Part shown: piece by piece, positions 35,276 through 46,495 of the stretch
Layout: each line of letters starts with the position of its first letter
Numbering within the stretch: position 1 is the stretch's first letter
DNA from: Doryteuthis pealeii
Lineage: Eukaryota; Mollusca; Cephalopoda; Myopsida; Loliginidae
Assembly (NCBI GenBank): GCA_023376005.1
Contig: CM042157.1
Coordinates: forward strand, 54,613,581 to 54,677,580
Length of the DNA stretch: 64,000 nt
Direction: 5' to 3'
Notes under the pieces: model-generated
The model's database searches: none
Told to the model about the DNA's origin: nothing
What the model saw: only the letters and a program-made list of their open reading frames with translations
Program-made: the position numbers and the translations under genes

Positions 35276-35869
35276 CATTCTTCATTTACTCTATCTGATG
35301 ATTATCTTTTATTCCATTGTTGATACATAAACTTTTATAAGAAGGTTAGATTTTAATTTACTTTTAGGTTATATATTGGACAAAAACAAAACAGTAAACA
35401 AACTGGACCAAATTTTTAGTATTACCACAAATTTTAATGAAACTTCAATGTCTTAGACAAACATAGGAAGTGATTATTTTCCTTGATTATTGTTATCAAA
35501 GTTCCCTTAGTTTAATCAAAATGTTATTAGCAAAGGGTTAATCAGAAATTAGGATATCAAATCAAAGAAAAGAAAATTCTTGGAAATTTCCTATTTTTCA
35601 GTATTTCTGAATTTTCTTTTTAGAAAACTATGAATAAATAACTAGCAGATTCATCACACATATAGTGGCTTTGTTCTTGGTCCTGCATGTAGCTTACTTG
35701 CAACAGATTCGTTACTCTTGGCCACTGTGCAAAAGGCTCATTGTTCTTACAATCTCACAGTATTTGCATCTTGCATATTACTTTCTGCCAAATGCATATT
35801 AACTATTACAGATTCACATCATAATATTGCATAATACATATTATCTATTATAACCCTTGTTTATTGGGG

Positions 35870-36100
35870 GGAGGGGAGTCCCTGTGGTTGTAGTGGCTAA
35901 CGTACTGGACTATGACATCATAGTAAGCGAGTTCAAATTCCAGTCATACTATTATGTTAACATTCAGACTAATACTCTTGGGGAAGTTGAACTCCCTTAT
36001 TCTCTCATCTATGAGTATCACTATTGTTCTTCTACAAGGATGGCTTTGGCATTAAATAACCCAAGAAGGTTGATATGCCATTAAACAAAGAGACTGAAAC
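35870..36100 (+). mobile_element. SINE family B copy
   Basis: Head 'ggttgtagtggctaacgtac', 'gcgagttcaaattccagtc' B-box, 'cttctacaaggatggctttg', tail 'ggttgatatgccattaaac'. It is the least diverged copy of the family in the window. Confidence 0.8.
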
Positions 36101-37064
36101 CTTACCTATTATCTTTTACCTGGTATCTAATACCTTTTACACATCGTCCTTTACCTTTATCTTTTTATTTATCCATTCACTACAGATGACTGGGTCTTTA
36201 AGAGAAAAAAGTTAGAAAATTTTCCTTAAGATGATTTATAGATACTAAAGTAAATAAAATTTCAATAGATTGTTTTTAAATATTAAACTGTATAAATTCC
36301 ATAATTATTTTGAAATAATTTCTGTTTAATGTGATTGTTTAAAACTTACTTAAATCCATTTCAGTATGTATAGGTTTTTATGATTTTTAATACTTATTGT
36401 TTGATTTACATAATGAGTTGTTATTTTGTTATAATTTTCCAAAATTCCTTCAAATCATATTCGGTCTAAATTGAACTTTGAAAATTCCTTGTAAGGATTT
36501 TTGATTTCCTCTACTTATTTTTAGTTTTAAAGGAAAAGTGTATCAAAGTGTTTAATTTTTTTCAATGTATGTAGTTTTTTATACACTAATAATTTTAAAA
36601 AAATGAAATGCCATAATTTGAAAACAAACATTCATTTTCTTAAAATTATTACTTAGGAGAGGGGGGGGGATAGAGATTAATACTTTGTGTTTGATGAGAT
36701 GTATGAAACTAGTTTACATTTAGTAGATGTACATACATTTGTTAGAGTGTAAAAGAAAATGCTAAAAATGTGACCTTTCTTTTATTCTTTTCTATTTTTT
36801 TTTCTTGTAAAAGTCGGGTATGCTTTTTTATTTTTTGTAATGATAGATATACTTAGTCATAAACATATTTTTTATTTATTCATTCGTTTATTTCATATCA
36901 CCTTTATTGATCATTCACTAATATCAATTTTACAACTACCCCTCTCCCTTCACTTTATTTTTTCCATTGTTTCTGTTTTAATTTCAACCAGCAAAATTCT
37001 CTGAGAATTTATTAATTCAATTTTTTGTTTGTTTTATATATGAGTATTTAAATGGTAGGTAGTC

Positions 37065-37150
37065 ATTCACTAAGTTTAGCTTAGTTTGGCACAAGGTCAG
37101 AATCAGGGGGAGGGCATGTGGTGAGAATCAAACTCACTAACACTGGCTTC
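37065..37150 (-). mobile_element. SINE family C, reverse fragment
   Basis: 'aagtttagcttagtttggc' and 'gtgagaatcaaactcactaa' are complements of the tail and B-box of the family. Confidence 0.6.
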
Positions 37151-37518
37151 CTAATCTCTCTCTCCCCATCTTTTTTCTCCTTTCTCTCATTCTTTTCCCA
37201 TTCATTTTTCTTATGATTGTTGTTCAAAATACAGACCCACCCCCACCCCACCTGAGATTGAGTGGAATTTATAGATTCTTAATTCTCACTGTAAAATCAT
37301 AGATCGAAATAAAAAATTGGATGTAGTTGAGTTATGATGAACAAGATGGATAATGTTTTAAATTGGTTTCGATAATTTACTCTTATTGTGAATTTCACTG
37401 TCTACATTACTGTTCTGTTTGTTTATATTTTATGCTTGCATACAGGGCCAGACTTTTGCTTGTTGAGGCCTTAAGCTATATGAAATTTAAGCCATTCTCT
37501 AAAAAAATTTGAGTGAAA

Positions 37519-37553
<35 letters not shown>

Positions 37554-37554
<1 letters not shown>

Positions 37555-37724
37555 TATTAATATTTTTGAAGGCAATTACAATGTGCATATCATATAAAAT
37601 TTGATAATTATTGAAAATAACCATGACAAGCAAACTCGGCGAGTTTGCTTGTCATGATTATTTTCAATAATTATCAAATTTTATATGATATGCACATTGT
37701 AATTGCCTTCAAAAATATTAATAA
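37554..37724. repeat. Near-perfect 171-bp palindrome with 85-bp arms
   Basis: Arms 37554-37638 and 37640-37724 are reverse complements with one visible mismatch ('aaataaccatg' against 'catgattattt') and a single unpaired G at 37639. A TA array flanks it on the left and another lies 45 bp to the right (37770-37825). No coding capacity. Confidence 0.95.
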
Positions 37725-37772
37725 TAATATACTTAACAATGCTTCAGAAGCAAATTATCAAATTCTGTTATA

Positions 37773-37827
<55 letters not shown>

Positions 37828-38044
37828 TTTTTGATGAATATAAAGATAGAATAAAAATGTATTTAAAAAATTAGGCCCTGAGGGTGTATTGCTTGCATAG
37901 AATTGAAAAAATTAGACAATTTATTTTCCAATATGTATTGATATAGAGTATTTTTTTTAAATGTTTAGAAAGACTTATAAACTTTAACTCTTTCAGAAAA
38001 TAGAATCAATACAATATCAGATAGTATGTACATTTTTAAAGTGT

Positions 38045-38810
38045 TTAACCCCTTACTTACCACAAGGTGTGCAGTCTGAAAACCATACTCCACATCCTCT
38101 CTGCTTTGTTGGTGGCACTTATAATGATCTGACTACTCTATGGGTAACACCCCTCCCCCCCCAAAAAAAAAACAGGGGTGTCCTGTATATGACAATAAAC
38201 TGCATCTGATGATGAGGATTCGGTTCTAAAAATCTGGACAGTACCATTTCATTGCCATTATTCTCAGGTTCACTGACTCAGAGTGGTAATACCTGTTAGT
38301 GTACCATCTATAGGTTAAATAAATCTGCTTAAAAATGATTTGTATTCAATAGGAATACCTGATGCCATATGTCTGTAAATTATTTATTTTAAGAATAGTT
38401 ACTTATCATGTTGTGCTGACAGCATGGATTCCCATGACTCTATCTCACTACCCATCCCTATTGGTCATCGCTCTTGGCAAGTCCTCCTCATGACATCCAG
38501 TATCTGCACAGAGCTGTTCAATGTAAGTCTTTGATGATTAGCTCACACTAGCGTGTCCATGGTAGAACATCACTTATGAAATAGAAATAATTATTTCAAA
38601 ACATATATCATTTGTATTAAATAGGAATACTTGAAATGATACAACTGTGTGCAATTTTTTTATATTAGATAACAATACCTGATATCATATAATTGTGTGG
38701 AAAAAAAAACTCTTAAGAAACAACTACACAAAAAATGTAAATATTAATGTACAATGTAGGCATAGAATAAACCTAAATGGGTTGACATGCCATTAAAATC
38801 AATCAATCAT
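38045..38810 (+). mobile_element. SINE family D copy interrupted by a LINE fragment
   Basis: Family D words on both sides ('aataggaatacctgatgcc' near 38350; 'gcatagaataaacctaaatg' and 'gttgacatgccattaaaatc' near 38762). Between them 38450-38585 matches the antisense LINE relics at 6049 and 12452 ('cacagagctgttcaatgtaa', 'cactagcgtgtccatg'). Confidence 0.65.
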
Positions 38811-40126
38811 CACTGAAAATTACTCATCTTCACAATGCTTCAACATTTCTGTTCAGAAATCACAACATTTGATTACTGCAGTTTGTAAGAAATCAGTTTC
38901 ACTCATTTTTTAACATTTTCCCAATTTGAATTTTTAACTCATTGTTGGATTTCTTTAGGGTTCATGAACACATACCAATTGTTTGGGGTTTTTTTTTTTT
39001 TTGGGGGGGGGTTGATGACCCCCTGGATTAAATGTACAGCTTGTTTTCAGTGAAGAATCACATATTACATGCACAGGTTTCAAAATAAGGAATGTATGAA
39101 CAACAGTATACAGACTTCATATTGATACACTGTGCATCCTCCTTGGGGGTTTACATAGGCTTGTACTTTTGCATGTCTACAATTAGACAGATGATGATAC
39201 ACCATATATTTTGGAACTTGTATTGATCTTGATATCTGATCATTTGTAATCCAAGTTATATTACCTGTATGTTTAATCATGAGTAAATTTGAAGATTTTC
39301 ACAACACTGCAAATGTATTTTCCATCAGAATATTTTCTTTTCTTATATCTAATATACTCTCTACTTTATTCTTCATAAGAGATGCAAAACCGTCAGTTTT
39401 CACTTTTCATGGTATATATCTTATTGTTGCAATGGTTTTTAACAAGCTGGTTTAGACCTCAGGCTCATATATTTTTTTTAGCCGCTTAAGAGGTGGTTGG
39501 GGCAAAGATGAGGGTTTCTGTTGTCTGTCTATGGTGAGAGTGGCCAAGAAGTAAATCAACATTGCAAGTCATTGTAGCTAAGCAAAAAAACAATTGCATA
39601 ATACAAAGTTGGTCATTTATAAGTGGAGGGGAACCACTGTAGGTAGCAATTACTTTGTTCATAAAAGTGGACAAAAAAAAAAGAATTTGTCCAAATTATA
39701 CACTCTTGTATAATGCGACCCTTCCTTTACCATTTTGGTGCTTAATTTTGATACAGGATTTATTGCATTGTACTTGAATATAAGAAGATGCTGAAAAGTT
39801 CTCAAACCAACCATAAAAAGAAAAGATCTAGAACTATAAATTGTATATGGTATTCCACATATTCATCCCAGTGTTCAACATATTTGGTACATCATTTCTC
39901 AAATTTTCTTGAACCATTTCCAAAATGATTTTTTTTAAATTAAAAGATGTGGGGTTAGTTACCTTCTTTCCTCGGTTGAGAAGATTTCAGCTCCTCTTAG
40001 TATGATAGTGATAGAAATTTCAAGTCGAATTTTAGTCAAATTTTTCAAATCCCTGTTTATGTACTTCATATATTATAAAATAATCACAAAATTTTAAAAC
40101 CATTTTTTTTTTCTCTACATTTACTC

Positions 40127-40137
<11 letters not shown>

Positions 40138-40198
<61 letters not shown>
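40138..40198 (+). repeat. (TA)n microsatellite
   Basis: About 60 bases of uninterrupted TA. Confidence 0.97.
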
Positions 40199-40200
<2 letters not shown>

Positions 40201-41008
40201 AAGAATTAACTTCATTTTGAAAGATTGAATTAAAACTCAAGGAAGAAAGAATCTAGATATAATTCAAATAAAAATAATAACATTGGTTTTCCTTTTTGAA
40301 AGATAATAGTTATTTGTATTATTCATTTTTATTTATTTTTATTCTTTTTAATTCATTTTTAAATCCAAGCCAACCCTAGTTTTTTATTTTTTTATTTTTT
40401 TTTTTTAAACTTATAAAAAGAAAAGAGAAATCTACCAAATGTTTTTGATTTTTTTTTTTTTTTGACTGATCTCTTGCACTCTGGCTTTGTATTGATCAAT
40501 TTCTGTGGCTGCTCTTTTCAAAATGGTGAGATTCTTAATGTTGCCTTGTTGTTTTTATATATTTGCTTTTTGTGCAAATAGCTAAATCTTGCTGACTTTT
40601 ATTCTTTTATCATTATCATTATTATATATATATATATTATATATATATACATATATATACTTAAAAAAACACAATCTCCTTTGTTTTTTTTTTCCAAACC
40701 AACTTCTGTGTTACCATTTTCCAATGTGATGCTTTTTGTTGATCTTTCATGTTAATCTGTTTTTTTTTTTCTATTTAAATTATTACAAAATATTTTCAAA
40801 GTATTTGTGAAAACAAATCCAATTTTTTTTATATGCTCTACAATTTGTGTACATTTCCACATATTTTGTATCCAATACGTTTTTTTGTCCATTTAAATGT
40901 AAATTTTAAGTAAACTTTCAAAATTTTCAACTCATGTGAAAAATATTTTCATTTTTCTATAGATTTTTTCAGTGTTATTTTATTTAAAAGTTTTTTATAT
41001 TTTATTTT

Positions 41009-41345
41009 TACCAGTGGATCAAATTTTTTATACTCAATTGTTTAAACTTTAGCAAAATTAGCAAAATATTTAACTCTCAAAAGAATTTGTGATGTTAGGA
41101 ATTCACAAAAATATTTGTCTCATCAGGAATTTTAAAAGATTTCTTTTCTTTTGAAAATAATCAATTTTTTAACATTTCTATTATTTTTACCAGTGGAAAA
41201 TTTTTTTAAAACTTGATTGTTTAAAATTTTAGCTTAAATTAATAAAATATTTGACTCTGAAAAGAATTTTACTTTTACTGAATTCATAAAATTAAGTGTC
41301 TTGTGAAAACTTTGAAAGATATCTTTACTTTTTGAAAAAATCAAT
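41009..41345 (+). repeat. Tandem duplication, unit about 178 bp
   Basis: 'tatttttaccagtgga' occurs at 41004 and again at 41185, each followed by 'ttgtttaaa', 'aaaatattt', 'aaaagaatttt', 'gaattca' and 'gaaagat' or 'taaaagat' in the same order. Clear divergence between units shows that it is old. Confidence 0.75.
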
Positions 41346-41631
41346 TATTTATAAGTAGAATAAATTGAAATTGCATTCAGTGTATCTGTTATAATCAACC
41401 TGTATGCCTCGTAGGTATGCAGGTGTCAAATGCACCCCTCTCCATGATATGCAAGCTAAAAACTATTCTTGGCATTCTTTGAATGCCAGAACATTAGAAA
41501 TATGATATTTCAAATTATCAATTATATAATGGTAGTTTTATTGGAGATAAATTGGTACAGCAGACCTTTATGTCACAGATTATTCAAATGTGGGAAACTG
41601 AGTATATTTAGGACTGTTAGGGAATGAATTA

Positions 41632-41891
41632 TATGGTCGGTTTAGCTCAGTTGGTAGAGCGCTTGCCTAGGAACCCCAAGGTTCTAGGTTCGATACTGGC
41701 CCTCACCAACTCACCGCATGAGTAGCACAGAGATCTGTGTGGTAAAGTGAGGAGCTGAATGGTAGATATGGTGCTGCATCTCAGATGCAAAAAAATCTCC
41801 TTGGTCTAGCGCTAGTGAAAAGGGGATAGACTCCCTCAGTGTCTGGCTGATACTGACTTTAGGCCATGCTGCCGACTTTACTTACTTAAGT
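41632..41891 (+). mobile_element. Complete tRNA-derived SINE, family E, with 9-bp target-site duplication
   Basis: The head GGTCGGTTTAGCTCAG-TTGGTAGAGC is a textbook pol III A box and GGTTCGATACTGG a B box. The body follows ('gagctgaatggtagatatgg', 'ctccttggtctagcgctagt', 'ctgatactgactttaggcc'). AATGAATTA flanks both sides (41623-41631 and 41892-41900). This makes it the reference copy for fragments at 16590, 26905 and 33610. Confidence 0.92.
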
Positions 41892-42164
41892 AATGAATTA
41901 AAGCAGTCCATTAAACATGAGATTTTATGGCTACCAAAGAATCAATCCTCTTACCAAGATATAAGAGGCTGCAAAAAGTCAGTCTTGTTTGCTAATACAA
42001 AATTGCCATTTTATTCTAAAAATCAAAAAACATTGTAAATATAAATATAAAAGAATGAATGATTGACATTTAGCTGTTCAATACATGAGGGGTACCCAAC
42101 CCAGGGCCATAAGACCCATCCATGTTGCCCTACACCCAACTTTCAAAGAAAATGCATTTAGCAT

Positions 42165-42415
42165 AACAGTAAATGGTATCAGTGACTTGTGTTCAAATCC
42201 TGGATGCAGCTGTTTTTTTTTAAACTTTACACTAATGCCCTTAGAAAAGGCATGAATCCATCTGTTTTCTTCTCAGCTATGGGTGAATAGTAGTCCAGAC
42301 TGGGTTCTTTAACTTTGGTTAGGCAACCAGTCTAGGAGAAGAAAAACTCAGAATTCAAGCCAGTAGTACACAGCTTGTGTCACATCCTATCCATGGTGGA
42401 AAGGTTGGGTAATAC
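42165..42415 (+). mobile_element. SINE family A copy
   Basis: 'cataacagtaaatggtatca' head remnant, 'gtgttcaaatcctggatgc' B-box, 'gctatgggtgaatagtagtc', 'ggttaggcaaccagtctagg' body, 'aaggttgggtaata' end. Confidence 0.75.
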
Positions 42416-43029
42416 CTACACCCAACTTTCAAAATTTTCTCTTCACCTTTTGATATTGATTGGGAAGAAGTACCATTACAACTGCAAATGGAACTCATTA
42501 ATCTTCAGTCTTCAGAAGATCTGAAGTCTATGTTTCTTGCTTGCCACATTCTTGATTTCTATAAGAACCACATTCTTCTATGTGGATGATTCTCCAACTT
42601 TATCACCCACACCCAGTAAGTAGCGATCATGTTTGGCACTACATTTGGCTGTTCAATTATCTTCGAAAATGAACCCTACTAAGAGTACACTGCATTTGCA
42701 ACTGTCAAACCATCACTTGACTGATGTGCTCTTTTTGTCAACTTCTATATTTAACCCTGATTTAACACTTTTTGTGATTGCAGAAAACATCAGATATCTC
42801 ATTAATAAATTATGATTTTTCACTTTGTGAATTTTCTGCCCTTTTAAGATCACAGCCCTGGGGTCCTCTATATTGAGCTTTGTGGCCCTCAGGCTGAAAA
42901 GGTTAGGTACCCCTAATCTACATGCTCACAGATTATTTTGTTAAAATTGTACTTATCAATTATTATTGCAACCAGCAAAATTGTGTGAAAATTGAACAAA
43001 TGTACAATTGTTTAATTATATATATGGAT

Positions 43030-43300
43030 GGTTAAACGGTAGTGATTTGCTTAGTTTGTCTCAAGGCCAGAAGTAGGTATTTACCCAACCCATTCACCAC
43101 ATGTAGGATGAGACACAAGGTCACAAATATTGGGGCATCCAGTGAGGATTGAGCTTGCTATTCAGTAGTAATGGATCTGTGAAATGGCTTGCTCCCCTTA
43201 CACCATGATGGGCCAAAAGTACAGGGCATCCTATGAGAATTGAACTCACTAACAATGGTCTGTAGGTCTAGCTCACTAACCATTATACCACTTGATGTGC
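43030..43300 (-). mobile_element. Cluster of reverse SINE pieces (families A and C)
   Basis: Complements of SINE C B-box ('gtgaggattgagcttgctat', 'tgagaattgaactcactaac') each followed by the complement of its head ('cccttacaccatgatg', 'ccattataccacttgatg'), preceded by a complement of the SINE A 3' end ('acccaacccattcaccacat'). Confidence 0.6.
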
Positions 43301-43436
43301 CCTTGGGTAATTAAGTGGCAGATTCAATAACATTGAAGTTTCTTTACAAGTGTTATGTTGATGATAATCGTACTGGACTTAGAAAAAGAGAAAAACAATT
43401 ATAAATCCTATGCAAATGCAAATAAAACAAATGTGG

Positions 43437-43437
<1 letters not shown>

Positions 43438-43480
<43 letters not shown>

Positions 43481-43715
43481 AGGTGTATGGTTATCATCTT
43501 AGGAAATGGATTTGGTGACAAGAGTTCAAATATGAGGCTGTTTGCATTTTACATAGCGCTAATACCCTTGGGAAAGGTATGCATCCAACTATTCTCCCTT
43601 TAACCCTAGTTAGACTACTAGTCTAGGAGAAGGAAAACTCAAACCTGTTAAACTCTGCTTAAGAAATTGACCTTGTGTCATCCTGCTTGTGCAGGGTGGT
43701 TGGTATATATATATA
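43438..43715 (+). mobile_element. (TA)n array followed by SINE family A copy
   Basis: TA array to about 43478, then 'aggtgtatggttatcatctt', 'agagttcaaatatgaggctg', the shortened body and the end 'gtgcagggtggttggtata'. A deletion removed part of the central region. Confidence 0.7.
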
Positions 43716-43851
43716 TATATACACTACATAAAAAGGTAAATGCAAATCAGAAACGTTTGCAAGAAAAAAGTACTCCTAACTACTACATCAGAGCAGGTAT
43801 ATAACTTAGGAAAATATCAAATTATGAACACTAAATGTCCATTACTTTAAG

Positions 43852-43858
<7 letters not shown>

Positions 43859-43890
<32 letters not shown>
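43859..43890 (+). repeat. (TA)n microsatellite
   Basis: About 32 bases of TA. Confidence 0.95.
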
Positions 43891-43892
<2 letters not shown>

Positions 43893-44783
43893 TTATTTTG
43901 CCCACATTTACTTTGCAAAACACAAAAAGTTTTAATTTTCTGTTAGCATACTATTTAAACAAACTTTATATATCTAAAATGTAAAATATGTTGTTATTTC
44001 TTGATTTAGTGTTTGATAGAGCACTCAGTACCAAGGGGAGATAAATACAGTTTGACATTGAGAAATAACTTCTTCAAAAATGTCAGCTGATTGAGAATAC
44101 TTACAAAACTGAGTTACACAAGAAACGTTTGGTTTGACAAACTCATCTTAAAATTGTTTTTAAACTAATTTCAGATAAATTTTTAATTAAGGTTTTTTAA
44201 AAAAAATTTTTATATTGACATTCTCTCAAGAAAGTTATTCATGTATATTTTGGTTTCCTGATATACTTTCTATTGGCCAATATTTATATTCACTATTTTT
44301 AAACTAATTTTAACATCTTTAATTGAGGTTTTAAAAAAATTAATATTATCTTCTTTCAAAATTATCAAACTATTAATTTTTCTAGAGTAGAAAAATATTA
44401 AATTTGTTTAACTCAATAAACAATTTATATTATTATATTTTTATTACTGATGTTATAAGAATTATAATTAAAATTGGTTAATTTTTGTTAAAGACATTTT
44501 TTTACTTATCACATTGTAAGAATCTTCTTCTTTTTTTTTTCATCTTGCTGCTATTTCTTTTCTTGAAAGGAAAAAAAAACTAACATTGTTTTTTAACTTT
44601 TTTAAAAACATTTTTTTGCTTTCAACTAACCTAGTTTTGATTACTAATATTTCAGCACTGCCAAAACCGCCACCAATTGGAGCACTAAACTACATATACA
44701 TATATATATATATGATTAATTACTTCCTAAGTGACTAAATGTTAACATTACTACTAACCTAAGTACTTACATTTTGCTTGTAG

Positions 44784-44846
44784 ATGCCCTATACCTGGAT
44801 GTGACGGGTCAGGTCATGTGACCGGCAAATATTTAACCCATCGGAG
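44784..44846 (+). CDS. MYT1: MYT1-family gene, 5' part of the third finger of the cluster
   Basis: The acceptor is TTTTGCTTGTAG and the donor is CGGAG|GTATTT. The first base completes an arginine codon; the peptide is [11 protein letters not shown] and VTGKYLTHR plus two bases (AG) of what should be serine. It matches the [21 protein letters not shown] finger of vertebrate members. Both cysteines of the first pair and both histidines are here, but the last cysteine (SGCP) must come from the next exon, so the zinc site is split by an intron. I searched 44847-57660 and 57761-64000 by eye for an exon encoding a SGCPLA-like segment and found none. Confidence 0.94.
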
Positions 44847-45177
44847 GTATTTTGTCATCCACATGAGCACTCTGTCGTTTGATAATCATGTCTGTACTTC
44901 TTGCATGCATGTTGTCTTTTATTTATTTCAATTCTTCTTTGCACACCTGAATTTTGATCTTGATTCGGATTGTAATCATTTTCTTTCAACTTCCCTCCTC
45001 CTCCCTCTCCTCCTCCTCCTCCTCCAAATTGACTCTTGACAATTTCAGTCTCTCCATTTTTTTTCTCTCTTTTTTTTCTCAATTTCATCAAATCAAATTA
45101 TTTTCTTTATTCTTAATCTTCCGTACACCATGACACAGCACTTCATTCTCAATAGAGTTGTAGATAAAAAGCTCATG

Positions 45178-45263
45178 ATTATTACTATTAAACTATTGAT
45201 CACTTAAAAGTAAAGTAGACTACTACTTTACTTTAAAGTGATCAATAGTTTAATAGTAATAAT
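45178..45263. repeat. 86-bp near-perfect palindrome
   Basis: 'attattactattaaactatt' at the left end mirrors 'aatagtttaatagtaataat' at the right end. The centre 'gtagactactac' and one A/T step are the only mismatches. No coding sense. Confidence 0.93.
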
Positions 45264-45392
45264 AAAACGATAATGGCATTATACAGTTTTAAACAGACCA
45301 TTTATTTTTGTGATCCTCAAAATCCTTCTTAATTTATAAATTCTTTTTAGGAAGTTAAGAGTTAAGCAATCATAAGCCTGTTCAGCACCCAG

Positions 45393-45956
45393 ATGGGTAA
45401 TAATAATATTAATAATAATAATAAAGAACAAGTTGATAATATGCAAAAGAATAGCAAGTGTAGTGACACAAATGAGATGGTTAATCACAGAATAAGCAAA
45501 CTGGTACACAAGGAATACAAGACTAAACATGACTGGATGAGAAAGGTGATCCACTGGGAACTGTGCAAGAGATTAAAATTATGCACAAACCAGAATCTGT
45601 CTTAGAAAATGAAACCCATAAAATTCCCTGGGACTTTGAGATACAAATGGATCCCTCAATCACAGTCAGAAGACCAGACTTAGTGATAATTAACAAGAAA
45701 GAAAAAAGAACTTTTCATCAGAGGATGTTGTTATTCCAAGTAGATCACAGAGAGAAAATAAAAGAAAGCAAAACAATTGAAAAAGCTATGGAACATGAAG
45801 ATGACAGTGATACCTATTATAGTAGGTTCACTTGGAATGATCCCCAAGGGGTTGGAAAGGATGCTGAAGGAATTGGGGACCAGAGAAAGAATCTAGACCA
45901 TCCAGACTACAGTATTAAGACCAATTAAAATACTTAGAATAATCCTGAACACCTGA
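45393..45956 (+). pseudogene. Frameshifted non-LTR retrotransposon ORF2 relic (C-terminal)
   Basis: One frame reads VNHRISKLVHKEYKTKHDWM and VIHWELCKRLKL; another reads MHKPESVLENETHKIPWDFE, then IQMDPSITVRRPDLVIINKK; a third begins IQTTVLRPIKILRIILNT with stop TGA at 45954-45956. These match in order the C-terminal segment of a LINE ORF2 family known for the WDFEIQTD...RRPDLVIINKK block and an IQTT...ILR.VL end. At least two frameshifts and a missing 5' part make it dead. Confidence 0.75.
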
Positions 45957-46247
45957 TAAGACTTGTTGTCACTCAAACTTCAGTTAAATCTTGTGTGAAA
46001 AAATGTATAAATGTTTTTGGGCAAAAGATTACTCAATTTTTTAAAAAGTCCTCAATACTCTCATCAAGCAGAGCCAATTTAAAATCTAAAATATTAAAAG
46101 GTTTACAATGTTAAATACTACCTATAACTCTGAGTTTCACTCACATTAAACTGCACAATGGTCAGAAGGATATTCATCATGCAGTCAAATGTGAACCTTT
46201 TAACACACATATATAGGTATTTATTTGACTTTCCATGTGGCTAAGAT

Positions 46248-46495
46248 AAGCCCGCCCCTTAATTTAATAGTTAATAGCGTCGATCCCAGGGGGCTATCCC
46301 CCCAGGCAATTACCTCGATTTAAAGGGGCAGGGCTGGGTTTATTGCCCAGTGCCTGAGGTGCACCCCTTGAGGGGGAATGCCGACGGGATCGACGCAATT
46401 TTTCACCTGCCACCCATGAGCTTCGATTTGTGGGTGGTCCCACGTTAATAGGGCCTTGTGCCTAACCCGTACAAGTGGGGTACGAGGTAAATAAA
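46248..46495. mobile_element. 248-bp GC-richer insertion with 13-bp target-site duplication
   Basis: ATGTGGCTAAGAT occurs at 46235-46247 and again at 46496-46508, flanking this block. It begins 'aagcccgccccttaa', ends in A-rich 'gtaaataaa', and contains a hairpin pair GCGTCGATCCC (46277-46287) and GGGATCGACGC (46386-46396). A 13-bp duplication and A-rich end fit LINE-driven insertion of a SINE-like RNA. I could not identify a tRNA A/B box, 5S or snRNA in it. Confidence 0.7.

Larger units (their letters stand above)
31358..44783 (+). other. MYT1: 13.4-kb intron of the MYT1-family gene
   Basis: GTAGGT donor, TTTTGCTTGTAG acceptor. Flanking exons join in frame at a family-typical finger junction, so no exon is expected. 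It holds compound microsatellites, SINEs of families A-E, a near-perfect palindrome, a tandem duplication and a LINE fragment. I see nothing further in 36100-37060 or 38810-40130. Confidence 0.85.

Noticed and set aside
41632..41710. A tRNA gene
   Set aside because: A and B boxes are good, but the acceptor stem does not pair well, the anticodon arm is distorted and a SINE body with target-site duplications follows.
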